A stretch of 64,000 bases of DNA from Chryseobacterium turcicum (GCF_021010565.1 NZ_JAJNAY010000001.1:1096001-1160000), one strand, 5' to 3'; counted from the first letter of the stretch, positions 1 to 9,486 are shown. Made by a program: numbers and translations. The notes: generated by a model from the sequence alone, not told the origin.

Positions 1-2
1 TT

Positions 3-1793
3 GCAGACTATCTCAGTCTGGCTTATCACGGGATTGCTTTTGATACAACAGCGATATTGTATGTAAATGCTTTGTTTATTTTGTTGAGTTTAATTCCGAT
101 TGTTATCAATACAAAAAGCGGATATCAAAAGGTACTGATTTGGCTATATTTTATTACCAACGGAATTGCTTTTGCAATGAATTTTGGTGATTTTATTTAT
201 TATAAATTTTCTCAGGCAAGATTGACTTCGGCTGCATTTCAGGTAGCAAAACATGAGACGAATATTTTTAAAGTATTTACTGTTTCTATCAAAGAGCATC
301 CTTTTATCCTTATTTGGTTTGTGCTTTTAATGGCTGCATGGGTTTTTCTGTACAAGAGATTTAAAATTAATTATAAAAAACCGGTAAAGCTCGTTCCTTA
401 TTTTATTTGGTCTGTAGTGACTTTATGTATTTCTGCGGTATTAATTGTTGGAGGAATCAGAGGAGATTTTAAGCATAGTACAAGGCCTATTAATTTGGTA
501 GATGCCAATAAGTTTGTGAAAACACCGCTTCAGGGAAACATTGTGTTGAATTCTACTTTTTCGTTTTTCAGAACATTGGGAACGAATAATTTTAAGGAAG
601 TTCATTTTGTTGACCAGAAATTTATTGATGAAAATATCAATACATACAAACTTTACGACAGACAGGTTCAGGATAAACCCAATGTCGTAATTTTTATTGT
701 TGAATCTTTCGGTAGAGAATATTCGGGAGCTTTTAATAAAGATAAAAATATCAAAGATTATGTTTCTTACACACCTTTTATAGACAGTTTGGCGAATGAA
801 AGTCTTATTTTTCCGAATACTTTTGCCAATGGAAGGCAATCTATTCATGGGATGAGCAGTATTTTGGCGGGAATTCCGAGTTTGACGGATGCATTTACAA
901 GTTCGCCTTATTCTAATCAAAAAATTCAATCTATTGTTTCGGTTTGTAATGATTTAGGATATGATACTTCATTTTATCACGGTGCGCCGAATGGTTCGAT
1001 GGGATTTTTAGGTTTTGGAAATATTCTTGGCTTTAAACATTATTTCGGAAAAGACGAATATAATCATAATGAAGATTTTGATGGAATGTGGGCGATATGG
1101 GATGAGCCATTTTTACAATATTTTGCTAAAAATGTAGGGAAATCAACACCTTTTATGGCAACCGTTTTTACAGCATCGTCGCACCATCCGTTTAAAATTC
1201 CTGCAAAATATAACGGAAAATTCAAAAAAGGAAAAATTGAAATGCATGAGCCGATTCAATACACCGATTATGCAATTAAAGAATATTTTGAAACAGCTAA
1301 AAAGCAACCGTGGTTTAAAAACACCATTTTTGTATTTACAGGAGACCATCCCAATCAGGTGTATTACTCAGAATATGAAAAGGCGATGAATCGTTTTGCG
1401 GTTCCGTTGATTTTCTATTCTCCAAATCCTGAATATCAATTAAAAGGAGTGAATAATGAATTGGCACAGCAAATTGATATTTATCCTACATTGGCAGATT
1501 TGATTGGGTATAATAAAAAAATCAGAAGTTGGGGGAGAAGCTTGGTAAGTGATAAAAAATATGAACCTTTGATTGTCAATTCAGACGGAACTTCGGAGCA
1601 GTTTATCTATGGAAATTATATTTACAGATTTGATGGCAAAAATATCATAGGTATTTATGATAAAAATGATTTAGGCTTTGAAAACAACTTGAATGATAAA
1701 ATAAAATCTCCGGAAACTGAAAAAGGAAAGCTCATTGCTAAAGCTTGGTATCAGGACTATATGAGTCGTGTGATTAATAGAAAGCTGAACTAG
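3..1793 (+). CDS. LTA synthase-like sulfatase membrane protein (5' end outside window)
   Basis: This is an alkaline-phosphatase-superfamily protein of the LtaS/sulfatase type, anchored by N-terminal membrane helices with an extracytoplasmic catalytic domain. The frame is open from base 3 with no stop, and a TTG at 57 lies inside a hydrophobic run, so the real start is left of the window and 596 residues are visible. The catalytic domain begins near nt 690 (IVESFGREYSG). It contains NGRQSIHGMSS, where Ser or Thr would be the nucleophile, and the metal-ligand motif TGDHPNQ near nt 1340. In Firmicutes LtaS makes lipoteichoic acid. Bacteroidota lack that polymer, so a phosphoethanolamine or phosphoglycerol transferase acting on lipids or glycans is more likely. 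The substrate is unknown. Confidence 0.85.
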   Translation, partial: ADYLSLAYHGIAFDTTAILYVNALFILLSLIPIVINTKSGYQKVLIWLYFITNGIAFAMNFGDFIYYKFSQARLTSAAFQVAKHETNIFKVFTVSIKEHPFILIWFVLLMAAWVFLYKRFKINYKKPVKLVPYFIWSVVTLCISAVLIVGGIRGDFKHSTRPINLVDANKFVKTPLQGNIVLNSTFSFFRTLGTNNFKEVHFVDQKFIDENINTYKLYDRQVQDKPNVVIFIVESFGREYSGAFNKDKNIKDYVSYTPFIDSLANESLIFPNTFANGRQSIHGMSSILAGIPSLTDAFTSSPYSNQKIQSIVSVCNDLGYDTSFYHGAPNGSMGFLGFGNILGFKHYFGKDEYNHNEDFDGMWAIWDEPFLQYFAKNVGKSTPFMATVFTASSHHPFKIPAKYNGKFKKGKIEMHEPIQYTDYAIKEYFETAKKQPWFKNTIFVFTGDHPNQVYYSEYEKAMNRFAVPLIFYSPNPEYQLKGVNNELAQQIDIYPTLADLIGYNKKIRSWGRSLVSDKKYEPLIVNSDGTSEQFIYGNYIYRFDGKNIIGIYDKNDLGFENNLNDKIKSPETEKGKLIAKAWYQDYMSRVINRKLN

Positions 1794-1937
1794 TTTTTAA
1801 TTGTTTAATTTTTAAAATAGGTTTTTCGGCTGTTATATATGCAAAGGATAATAAAAATGTTTGTGCGTTTAAAATTTATGTTTATTTTTAACTAATTAAG
1901 AATTTAAGAATCTATAAATTAAATTAAACTCTATAAT

Positions 1938-2357
1938 ATGAAAAAATTATTAGCAACATTTGTACTTTCACTATTCAGTGTGATGTCATTTGCACAAATC
2001 GAAGGAAAATGGAAAACCATAGATGATGAAACCAAACAAGCGAAATCTATCGTAGAAATCTACAAAAAATCTGATGGTAAATATTATGGTAAAGTATCTC
2101 AGTTATTGATTAAACCAGCAGATCCTAACTGTACATCATGTAAAGATGACAGAAAAGGAAAACCAATTTTAGGATTGGAAATCATCAGAGGGCTAGCAAA
2201 AGATGGTGATGAGTTTACAGGTGGAACGATTACGGACCCAAAAACCGGTAAAACCTACAAATGTACCATCACAAAAAGCGGAGATAAATTAAATGTGAGA
2301 GGATATATGGGTGTTTCTATCTTAGGAAGAACACAGGTATGGCAGAAAGTAAACTAA
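1938..2357 (+). CDS. DUF2147 secreted protein
   Basis: A small 139-residue exported protein. It starts with a clear signal peptide (MKKLLATFVLSLFSVMSFAQ, cleavage after about residue 19). The mature part opens with IEGKWKTIDDETK and carries the DUF2147 pattern: a GxW start, a C-T-S-C pair near residues 64-67, KPILGLEIIRGL, and a C-terminal GRTQVW. The fold is a lipocalin-like beta barrel in the periplasm. No biochemical function is established. It stands alone between the sulfatase and pdhB, with its own terminator downstream. Confidence 0.85.
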   Translation: MKKLLATFVLSLFSVMSFAQIEGKWKTIDDETKQAKSIVEIYKKSDGKYYGKVSQLLIKPADPNCTSCKDDRKGKPILGLEIIRGLAKDGDEFTGGTITDPKTGKTYKCTITKSGDKLNVRGYMGVSILGRTQVWQKVN

Positions 2358-2382
2358 GTAAGTTTAAAATAATATTAAATAT

Positions 2383-2415
2383 AAGGCAACTCATCAATGA
2401 GTTGTCTTTTTTGTT
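2383..2415 (+). terminator. Rho-independent terminator after the DUF2147 gene
   Basis: A hairpin with arms AAGGCAACTCAT and ATGAGTTGTCTT (12 bp with a G-T pair, loop CA) is followed by a T run. Confidence 0.85.
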
Positions 2416-2444
2416 ATGTAAATAATAAAAAAACACTATTTTTG
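2411..2444 (+). promoter_or_regulatory. Promoter of pdhB
   Basis: A TATTTTTG box (2437-2444) matches the Bacteroidota -7 element TAnnTTTG. TTG at 2411-2413 lies 23 nt upstream as the -33 element. The box ends 23 nt before the pdhB ATG. Confidence 0.7.
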
Positions 2445-2467
2445 TACTCTAAATTTTTCAAATAAAT

Positions 2468-3448
2468 ATGGCAGAACATACTTTTCGTGAAGTGATTGCG
2501 CAGGCAATGAGTGAGGAAATGCGTAAAGACGAATCCATTTTTCTAATGGGAGAAGAAGTTGCAGAATACAATGGTGCATACAAAGCTTCTAAAGGAATGC
2601 TGGATGAGTTTGGTGCTAAACGCGTAATCGATACACCTATCGCAGAGCTTGGTTTTACAGGAATCGCGGTGGGCGCAGCAATGAATGGTAACAGACCAAT
2701 TGTAGAATATATGACATTCAATTTTGCTCTTGTTGGGATCGATCAGATTATCAACAACGCAGCAAAAATTCGTCAGATGAGTGGTGGCCAGTGGAACTGC
2801 CCGATTGTTTTCCGTGGTCCTACAGCTTCTGCAGGTCAGTTGGGAGCAACACACTCTCAGGCTTTTGAAAACTGGTTCGCAAACGTTCCGGGTCTTAAAG
2901 TAGTCGTTCCTTCAAACGCTTATGATGCGAAAGGATTATTAAAAACGGCAATTCAGGATAATGATCCTATCATTTTCATGGAATCTGAACAGATGTATGG
3001 AGATAAAATGGAAATTCCTGAAGAAGAATATTACTTACCAATAGGAAAAGCAGACATAAAAAGAGAAGGTACAGATGTAACTTTGGTTTCTTTCGGAAAA
3101 ATCATGAAATTGGCAATTCAGGCAGCTGAAGATATGGCTAAAGAAGGTATTTCTGTAGAGGTAATCGATTTGAGAACGATTCGTCCTTTAGATTTTGATA
3201 CTGTTATCGCTTCAGTAAAGAAAACAAATAGATTGGTAATTTTAGAAGAAGCTTGGCCATTTGGTTCTATATCTTCAGAGATTACTTATATGGTACAGCA
3301 GAAAGCATTCGATTATCTGGATGCGCCAATCAAGAGAATTACGACTCCTGATGCACCTGCTCCTTACTCAGCGGCTTTATTTGCAGAATGGTTCCCGAAA
3401 CTTGAAAAAGTAAAAGAGGAAATCAAAAAAGCAATGTACGTGAAATAA
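2468..3448 (+). CDS. pdhB: Pyruvate dehydrogenase E1 component, beta subunit
   Basis: This is the beta half of the thiamine-diphosphate-dependent E1 of the pyruvate dehydrogenase complex, which oxidatively decarboxylates pyruvate and feeds acetyl-CoA to the TCA cycle. Its 326 residues are the normal family length. The N-terminal pyrimidine-binding domain has MGEEVAEYNGAYKASKGM and the conserved segment GATHSQAFENWFANVPGLKVV. The C-terminal transketolase-like domain starts near residue 200 (LVSFGKIMKLAIQAAEDM). The E1 alpha and E2 genes are not nearby, and the gene has its own promoter and terminator, so it is a single-gene unit. A branched-chain 2-oxoacid E1 beta is the main alternative. Confidence 0.93.
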   Translation: MAEHTFREVIAQAMSEEMRKDESIFLMGEEVAEYNGAYKASKGMLDEFGAKRVIDTPIAELGFTGIAVGAAMNGNRPIVEYMTFNFALVGIDQIINNAAKIRQMSGGQWNCPIVFRGPTASAGQLGATHSQAFENWFANVPGLKVVVPSNAYDAKGLLKTAIQDNDPIIFMESEQMYGDKMEIPEEEYYLPIGKADIKREGTDVTLVSFGKIMKLAIQAAEDMAKEGISVEVIDLRTIRPLDFDTVIASVKKTNRLVILEEAWPFGSISSEITYMVQQKAFDYLDAPIKRITTPDAPAPYSAALFAEWFPKLEKVKEEIKKAMYVK

Positions 3449-3464
3449 TGACGATATGATTATA

Positions 3465-3493
3465 GAAAAAAACTTCCGAAAGGAAGTTTTTTC
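3465..3493 (+). terminator. Terminator after pdhB
   Basis: Hairpin AACTTCC-gaaa-GGAAGTT with flanking A and T runs, immediately downstream of pdhB. Confidence 0.9.
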
Positions 3494-3540
3494 ATTTATA
3501 CAATGCATGACTTATGTGACGGTGGGTGATAAATTTAATA

Positions 3541-3548
3541 TAAATTTG
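3541..3548 (+). promoter_or_regulatory. -7 box of the kup promoter
   Basis: TAAATTTG is an exact TAnnTTTG match ending 24 nt before the kup start codon. No clear -33 TTG is seen. Confidence 0.6.
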
Positions 3549-3572
3549 CGCTTTTAAAAATAATAAGCTGAC

Positions 3573-5564
3573 ATGGCAGAAGTTACTGAAGGAGGTCATC
3601 ATATAGACCTTAAAAAGCTTTCATTTGTGGGAGTTATCGTCTCTCTCGGAATCGTTTTCGGAGATATCGGTACCTCGCCGCTTTACGTAATGAAAGCGAT
3701 TGTTAATGCAAGGAAAGATGGTTCTACCATGCCTTTCGACACTTATATAGAAGGTGCTCTTTCTTGTATTATCTGGACATTAACTCTTCAGACGACGCTT
3801 AAATATGTGATTATCGCTCTTAAGGCAGATAACCGCGGTGAAGGGGGAATTTTAGCATTATACTCTTTGGTAAAAAAGCTGAAAAAGAAATGGCTCTACG
3901 CCGTCGCCATCATCGGAGCCTCAACCTTGGTTGCAGATAGTGTGATTACACCTTCTCTTACGGTAATGTCCGCGATTGAAGGGCTTAAAATCTACAATCC
4001 TGATACACCGGTTGTCTTTATTACCCTTTTTATTCTCTTTATCGTTTTCGTTGTACAGCAATTCGGAACGGCTTCCATCGGGAAATTCTTCGGACCCATT
4101 ATGGTGACGTGGTTTTTGGTTCTGGGAGGTTTCGGATCAATGCATATTGTTGATCATATCGAAATTTTAAAAGCATTCAATCCAATGTATGCCTATAACC
4201 TGATTACGCATTCACCAAGTGCGATTGTGATTATGGGGGCAGTGTTTTTATGTACAACAGGAGCCGAAGCTTTATATTCAGATTTAGGGCATTGTGGAGC
4301 AAAAAATATCCGTGTAAGCTGGATTTTTGTTAAATTAATGTTGATTCTTAATTATTTAGGACAAGGTGCTTGGTTATTAGATAATTATGAGAAAGTTTTT
4401 ACAGGAGTTAATCCTTTCTTCGGAATTATGCCTGAATGGGCAGTTTTACCGGGAGTAATTTTGGCAACTTTGGCAGCTATTATTGCGAGTCAGGCTGTAA
4501 TTACGGGTTCATTTACGATGTTTTCTGAGGCGATGTCTATTTCATTCTGGCCCAATCAACATATTGAATATCCTTCAGGAGTAAAAGGACAGATGTATAT
4601 CCCAAGAATTAATTGGGGATTAATGTTTTTCTGTTTCATCGTAGTTATTTTCTTCCAAAAATCAGAGCATATGGAAGCGGCTTATGGTTTAACGATTACC
4701 ATAACGATGTTGATGACCACTATCTTATTGACATATTGGCTGAGCCGAACGAGACTTAATAAGGTATTTCTTTTTGGTTTCGTAGCGATTTATCTTGTCC
4801 TTGAGTCTGGATTCTTCTACGCCAATGTGATTAAATTTTTCGATGGCGGGTGGTTGACAATGGTTCTTGGTGGATTTATCGCGGTCTGTATGTACGCTTG
4901 GTATAACGGAAGATTATTAAAAGCAAATTTCACAAGCTATGTGAAGATTGATAAATACGTTTCGATCATTAAAGACATGAAATTAGATGAAACAATACCA
5001 AAATATTGTACCAATCTTGCCTACTTGAGTCGTGCGAAACGAAATGACGAAATAGAATCTAAAATTATTTATTCTATCATTAAGAAGCAACCAAAAAGAG
5101 CTGATCATTATTTTATTTTAAGTATTGTTAATCAGGAAGATCCTTATACTTTTAAATACAGTGTTGATGAAATTTTACCGGGAACAATCTATAAAATTAA
5201 TTTCCTTTTAGGATTTAAAGTAGACCGAAGAATCAATGATTATTTTAACATGGTTTTAAAAGATTTAATGGCTGATGGAACGATTCCGTCAAGAAGTAGC
5301 CATCCTTCTTTGAGAGCGCATGATGTTCCGCCAGATTTGAAATATGTAATCATAGATAACACCTATATCAACGATATTCTCTTGACGGTAAAACAAAAAA
5401 TTACGTTAAATATTTACAATTTTGTTAAATATATCGGGAGTGATGACTTCAAATCTTGGGGAGTTACTTCGCACAATGTTGTCGTAGAATCGGCTCCATT
5501 GACCGAGGAAACGATTTCGAGCAGTAAAATTCAACAAGCAGAATTCCGAAGGTCTAATTTTTAA
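3573..5564 (+). CDS. kup: Kup-family potassium uptake transporter
   Basis: A KUP/HAK/KT-type potassium:proton symporter of the inner membrane. Its 663 residues are close to the usual length of about 620-690. The N-terminus carries the family signature VFGDIGTSPLYV near residue 30. About twelve hydrophobic segments follow up to about residue 450 (for example LKADNRGEGGILALYSL and TTGAEALYSDLGHCGAKNIR). The last 200 residues are hydrophilic and cytoplasmic, as in the family. It is a single gene with its own promoter. No potassium- or nucleotide-sensing riboswitch is visible in the short leader. Confidence 0.95.
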   Translation: MAEVTEGGHHIDLKKLSFVGVIVSLGIVFGDIGTSPLYVMKAIVNARKDGSTMPFDTYIEGALSCIIWTLTLQTTLKYVIIALKADNRGEGGILALYSLVKKLKKKWLYAVAIIGASTLVADSVITPSLTVMSAIEGLKIYNPDTPVVFITLFILFIVFVVQQFGTASIGKFFGPIMVTWFLVLGGFGSMHIVDHIEILKAFNPMYAYNLITHSPSAIVIMGAVFLCTTGAEALYSDLGHCGAKNIRVSWIFVKLMLILNYLGQGAWLLDNYEKVFTGVNPFFGIMPEWAVLPGVILATLAAIIASQAVITGSFTMFSEAMSISFWPNQHIEYPSGVKGQMYIPRINWGLMFFCFIVVIFFQKSEHMEAAYGLTITITMLMTTILLTYWLSRTRLNKVFLFGFVAIYLVLESGFFYANVIKFFDGGWLTMVLGGFIAVCMYAWYNGRLLKANFTSYVKIDKYVSIIKDMKLDETIPKYCTNLAYLSRAKRNDEIESKIIYSIIKKQPKRADHYFILSIVNQEDPYTFKYSVDEILPGTIYKINFLLGFKVDRRINDYFNMVLKDLMADGTIPSRSSHPSLRAHDVPPDLKYVIIDNTYINDILLTVKQKITLNIYNFVKYIGSDDFKSWGVTSHNVVVESAPLTEETISSSKIQQAEFRRSNF

Positions 5565-5595
5565 CATTCGCATTTTATAACTGAAATCCATCATA

Positions 5596-5623
5596 TTGAT
5601 TTAAATAAAAATCGATAAATTTG
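5596..5623 (+). promoter_or_regulatory. Promoter of the fur-like/ostA-like operon
   Basis: TTG (5596-5598), 17 nt, then TAAATTTG (5616-5623): a textbook Bacteroidota promoter ending 17 nt before the start codon. Confidence 0.8.
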
Positions 5624-5640
5624 TAGGAATAAATTTTTTA

Positions 5641-6114
5641 ATGGATACTTTACAAAAAGAAAAAAATATAGCTTTAATAAAAGACGTTTTACGTAATTAT
5701 TTACTTGAAAAAGGTTTTCGTAACACGCCTGAACGATACACCATCTTAGAAGAGATTTATAATATGGATCATCACTTCAATGTTGATGATCTGTATCTTC
5801 TGATGATGCAGAAAAAATATCATGTTTCTAAAGCTACAATTTACAATACCATCGAGATTTTCCTTGATGCTGGCTTAATTCGTAAGCACCAGTTTGGTGA
5901 AAAAACGTTGACTTCATCTTCTTACGAGAAATCTTATTTTGATAAGCAACATGATCATTTGGTGATTTACAAAAAAGATTCAGATAAAGAGATTGAAGAA
6001 ATCATCGAGTTCTGCGATCCTAGAATTCAGGGGATTAAAGAAGCAATAGAAGGAGCTTTTGGCGTAAAAATTGATTCTCATTCGCTGTATTTTTATGGCA
6101 CTAAGAATGATTAA
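5641..6114 (+). CDS. Fur-family transcriptional regulator lacking the usual CxxC zinc sites
   Basis: A 157-residue winged-helix regulator of the Fur/Zur/PerR family. The DNA-binding domain is clear: RNTPERYTILEEIY, then HVSKATIYNTIEIFLDAGLIRK with the conserved recognition helix. The dimerisation half keeps the H-D-H motif (KQHDHLVIYKK). However, it has neither of the CxxC pairs that bind structural zinc in most Fur proteins; a single Cys appears in EFCDP. It lies only 3 nt before the OstA-like gene and shares its promoter. The sensed ligand cannot be told: iron, zinc, peroxide, or no metal at all. Fur family membership is firm, the subtype is not. Confidence 0.88.
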   Translation: MDTLQKEKNIALIKDVLRNYLLEKGFRNTPERYTILEEIYNMDHHFNVDDLYLLMMQKKYHVSKATIYNTIEIFLDAGLIRKHQFGEKTLTSSSYEKSYFDKQHDHLVIYKKDSDKEIEEIIEFCDPRIQGIKEAIEGAFGVKIDSHSLYFYGTKND

Positions 6115-6117
6115 TCA

Positions 6118-7860
6118 ATGAGACTGATTGTTTTTCTATTTCTATTTATTTCCTCGTTCACTTTGGCTCAGGTTACCCCGAAACCTGTGCTGCGTGATCC
6201 TTATTTGCAAAACCCTGTAAAAAATCAGCCTCAGAAGAGTAAGCCTGGACAAAAGGTGAAGATCATTCATGCTGATGAAATTAATAAGGATACCAAATAT
6301 GAAGGGAATCGTTATCTTACAGGAAATGTTATAATAGAACACCAAGGTTCTACACTTTCTGCGGATGAAGTAGTAATGTATGATGAAGAGAATTTTGTAA
6401 AGGCTATTGGCAATGCAAAACTTGTTAATTCTGATGGCTCAGTCATTACTTCCTCAGAAATGGAATACGACGGAAATACTCAGAAGGGTATTGCCCGAAA
6501 AAATGTTGTTTTAACGGATGTTAAAGGAACGATTATTCAAACTGAAACCATGTATTACGATCGGGTTTCTAATCAGGCGTATTTTAATACGGGCGGAACA
6601 ATCAATGATGGGAAAAGTACAACCTATGCAAAATCTGCGACATATTTTCTTACGACACGTACAATAGATCTTACCGGAAGGGTGAAAATCGTAGACAAAG
6701 ATTATACTTTAGAAGGTGATAATGTCGTACAAAATCAAAATACAAATGTCGTTACCATCAACGGGTATACGGTAATTACCAATAATAAGAATCCTAAAAA
6801 CAGAATTGTTACCGAAAAAGGAACGCATAATATGAATACCAAAGAGTCTTTTCTTACAAAAAACTCTAGGATTTACTATAATGACAAAATTCTTACCGGT
6901 GACGAGATGTATTACAACCAGCTTACTGGTTTTGGTAAAGCGACAGGAAATGTAACATTGGATGATCCTTTAGAGAAAAGATACATGAAAGGTGGTTATG
7001 GCGAAATTTTCGAAAAGAAAGATTCATCTATGATGACCAAAGAGCCTTATGCAGTGAAGATTTTTGAGAAAGATTCTATTTATTTTGCCGCAGAAAAAAT
7101 TCTGTCTTATCAGAAGCCAGATACTGCAGATATTACCAAAAAGAAAAGTTACTTAAGAGCTTTCAGAAAGGCGAGAATTTATAAATCTAATGCCCAGGGG
7201 AGAGCAGATTCTATCGCGTTTAATGAAACAGACGGAATCATGCACATGTACACCGATCCTATTTTGTGGAGCGGCGAAAAGCAGGTGACAGGCGATAAAG
7301 TAGAAGCTTACTTTAATACAACAACTGAAAATATCGACTCTCTAAAAGTTATAGGAAATGGTTTTGCGATTGCAAAAGTAGATTCGCTAAATCTTTTGGA
7401 TGAATTTCATCAGGTGAAAGGAAAGTTGATGACCGTGTATTATGAAGGACCGGATATTAAAGAAATTAAAGTAATCGGAAATGCAGAGGCTATCACCTAT
7501 GCTGATGAATTTAATAAGAAGACAAAGGTTAATGATAGGATAGGGGTTAATGTTTCACTGTGCGGAATTATCGGTGCGTTGTTTGATCAACGACAGTTAC
7601 AGATTATTTCTTGCAGCATTGGTGCGGTTGCAAAAACTTATCCGATGAGTCAGATTTCTCCACAACAGAAAAAGTTTGAAGATTTCAACTGGAATACCAA
7701 AGACCGAATACGGAAATGGCAAGATATTCTCGTCGACTCACCAAATTATGAAGAGATAAAATACGAGCCCAACGATACGCTTTACAACAAAGTGCAGGAA
7801 GTTGCAGAAAAAGAGAAAGCTAAAGAAGAAGCCAAAAAACCTAAAAGGGTAAGGAAATAA
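6118..7860 (+). CDS. OstA/LptA-like periplasmic LPS-transport protein
   Basis: A 580-residue exported protein with signal peptide MRLIVFLFLFISSFTLAQ. Much of it is OstA/LptA-type repeated beta structure: HADEINKDTKYEGNRYLTGNVIIEHQGS, then repeated patterns such as LTGRVKIVDKDYTLEGDN and LTGDEMYYNQLTGFGKATGNV. LptA forms the periplasmic bridge that carries lipopolysaccharide to the outer membrane. This protein is longer than LptA (about 185 residues) but lacks the C-terminal barrel of LptD. The C-terminus is lysine-rich. It is co-transcribed with the Fur-like gene and ends at a strong terminator. Large OstA-like proteins of this type are common in flavobacteria. The exact role in LPS transport is inferred. 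Confidence 0.83.
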   Translation: MRLIVFLFLFISSFTLAQVTPKPVLRDPYLQNPVKNQPQKSKPGQKVKIIHADEINKDTKYEGNRYLTGNVIIEHQGSTLSADEVVMYDEENFVKAIGNAKLVNSDGSVITSSEMEYDGNTQKGIARKNVVLTDVKGTIIQTETMYYDRVSNQAYFNTGGTINDGKSTTYAKSATYFLTTRTIDLTGRVKIVDKDYTLEGDNVVQNQNTNVVTINGYTVITNNKNPKNRIVTEKGTHNMNTKESFLTKNSRIYYNDKILTGDEMYYNQLTGFGKATGNVTLDDPLEKRYMKGGYGEIFEKKDSSMMTKEPYAVKIFEKDSIYFAAEKILSYQKPDTADITKKKSYLRAFRKARIYKSNAQGRADSIAFNETDGIMHMYTDPILWSGEKQVTGDKVEAYFNTTTENIDSLKVIGNGFAIAKVDSLNLLDEFHQVKGKLMTVYYEGPDIKEIKVIGNAEAITYADEFNKKTKVNDRIGVNVSLCGIIGALFDQRQLQIISCSIGAVAKTYPMSQISPQQKKFEDFNWNTKDRIRKWQDILVDSPNYEEIKYEPNDTLYNKVQEVAEKEKAKEEAKKPKRVRK

Positions 7861-7866
7861 TAAGTG

Positions 7867-7894
7867 AAAGACCAGTTGTAAAGCTGGTCTTTTT
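7867..7894 (+). terminator. Terminator after the OstA-like gene
   Basis: AAAGACCAG / CTGGTCTTT hairpin followed by T residues, 6 nt after the stop codon. Confidence 0.9.
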
Positions 7895-7925
7895 ATTTGT
7901 GTAAATACGAACTTATTTGGTAGAG

Positions 7926-7995
7926 CCTTGACAAGGTTTTAAACCTTGACAAGGCTTAATTTTAATTAGACGCATGACTTAATTTTAATTAGACG
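7926..7995. repeat. Two adjacent short direct-repeat pairs in an intergenic gap
   Basis: CCTTGACAAGG occurs at 7926-7936 and 7944-7954 and is nearly palindromic. CTTAATTTTAATTAGACG occurs at 7955-7972 and 7978-7995, a 23-bp period. A third ACGTCTAA-like word follows near 8016. The gap has no open frame. The words look like dispersed intergenic repeats rather than binding sites. Confidence 0.7.
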
Positions 7996-8087
7996 TCTTA
8001 ATTGAAGAAGTTACACGTCTAAGTTTAAATATCTACAAATACGGGCAATAATCACCTATTAAATTTCTGCATCTGATGAATGTTTTT

Positions 8088-8095
8088 TAGCTTTG
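8088..8095 (+). promoter_or_regulatory. -7 box of the class III aminotransferase promoter
   Basis: TAGCTTTG is an exact TAnnTTTG box. Its last three bases are a TTG in frame with the downstream gene and mimic a start codon. Transcription should begin a few bases later, so the true start must be an ATG further down (8114 or 8120). Confidence 0.7.
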
Positions 8096-8113
8096 CCTAA
8101 AATTTTTGGTACA

Positions 8114-9295
8114 ATGGAAATGCAAAACGATTTTTTTAAATATCAGGCTCAAACGACCCAATTTGCAGCAGGTTTTGAAGTAGAAAAAGCAGAAGGAAGC
8201 TATATTTTTGGGAAAGATGGCAGAAAGTATCTTGATTTCGTAGCAGGAGTTTCTGCAAACACTTTAGGGCATTCGCATCCGAAAATTGTCAATGCAATCA
8301 AAGAACAGGCTGATAAATATCTTCATGTGATGGTTTATGGGGAATATGCGCAGGAAAAACCTGTTGAATTGTGCCGATTATTAGCCGAAGCAACTCCGAA
8401 TCCTTTAGAAATTACTTATTTGGTCAACAGCGGAGCAGAAGCGATCGATGGAAGTTTAAAGCTAGCAAAAAGATATACCGGAAGGGAAGAAATTGTTTCT
8501 TTTAAAAACTCTTACCACGGTAATACGCATGGAGCATTAAGTGTTTCGGGTCATGAAGGTCACAAAAGAGAATTCCGTCCTTTGCTACCGATGATTTCTT
8601 TTATTGAATTTAATAATGAGAATGATTTCGATAAAATTACCGAAAAAACGGCTTGTGTAATTCTTGAAACCATTCAGGGTGCAGCAGGTTTTTTAGTTCC
8701 TAATGATGATTATTTAGTTAAACTAAAAAAGAGATGTGAAGAGGTGGGGGCACTTCTTATTTTGGATGAAATTCAACCGGGTTTCGGAAGAACTGGTAAA
8801 CTGTTTTCTTTTGAGCATTTCGGTATTGTTCCTGACATTCTTGTGATGGGAAAAGGAATGGGCGGAGGTGTTCCTGTAGGAGCATTTATGAGTTCTAAAA
8901 AAATAATGGAAACCTTATCACATTCTCCAAAATTAGGTCATATTACGACTTTTGGTGGCAATCCTTTAATTGCTGCGGCTTCTCATGCCACATTGAAAGA
9001 AGTTTTAGAAAGCGGTTTAATGAATGAAGTGGATGAAAAGGAAAAATTATACAGAGAACTTCTAGTACATCCTAAAATAAAAAACATCAACGGGAAAGGT
9101 TTGATGCTTGCGGTAAATCTTGGAACTCCAGATTTTACACTGAATGTTGCTAAAAGATGCATGGAAAAAGGCTTAATAGTTTTCTGGCAATTATATAGAA
9201 ACGAGTATCTGAGAATTTCGCCACCGCTTACTATTTCTAAAGAAGAAATTACAGAAGGTTGTAAGATTATTCTTGAGGTTTTAAATGAAGAATAA
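8114..9295 (+). CDS. Class III PLP-dependent aminotransferase (acetylornithine/ornithine type)
   Basis: A fold-type I aminotransferase of the aspartate aminotransferase family, 393 residues from the chosen ATG. It has the family hallmarks: FVAGVSANTLGHSHPKI at the N-terminus, NSGAEAIDGSLKLAKRYTGR for the PLP phosphate, SYHGNTHGALS, LDEIQPGFGRTGK with the PLP-contacting Asp, and VMGKGMGGGVPVGA with the Schiff-base Lys. The start was placed at 8114 because an upstream in-frame TTG lies inside the -7 promoter box; 8120 is also possible. Which amino acid or diamine it uses (acetylornithine, ornithine, 4-aminobutyrate) cannot be read from sequence alone. No arginine biosynthesis genes lie nearby. 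Confidence 0.9.
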   Translation: MEMQNDFFKYQAQTTQFAAGFEVEKAEGSYIFGKDGRKYLDFVAGVSANTLGHSHPKIVNAIKEQADKYLHVMVYGEYAQEKPVELCRLLAEATPNPLEITYLVNSGAEAIDGSLKLAKRYTGREEIVSFKNSYHGNTHGALSVSGHEGHKREFRPLLPMISFIEFNNENDFDKITEKTACVILETIQGAAGFLVPNDDYLVKLKKRCEEVGALLILDEIQPGFGRTGKLFSFEHFGIVPDILVMGKGMGGGVPVGAFMSSKKIMETLSHSPKLGHITTFGGNPLIAAASHATLKEVLESGLMNEVDEKEKLYRELLVHPKIKNINGKGLMLAVNLGTPDFTLNVAKRCMEKGLIVFWQLYRNEYLRISPPLTISKEEITEGCKIILEVLNEE

Positions 9296-9486
9296 TTGAA
9301 AATAAACGCGTTGTAAAACCATTATTTTTGAAGAAGTTTTTTGAGATAATTCTATTCTGAATAGTAGAGGTAAATTTCATTTTGAAGCAATGAAGTTAAT
9401 TCTGATAAAAATCATAAAAATATAGATATAATCTTGCGTAATAAAAAAATTAATTTATATATTGCGTGACGTTAAAAACAAGTTAT

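Noticed and set aside
441..929. 162-residue minus-strand frame inside the sulfatase gene
   Set aside because: It is antisense to a conserved catalytic domain and has no protein character.
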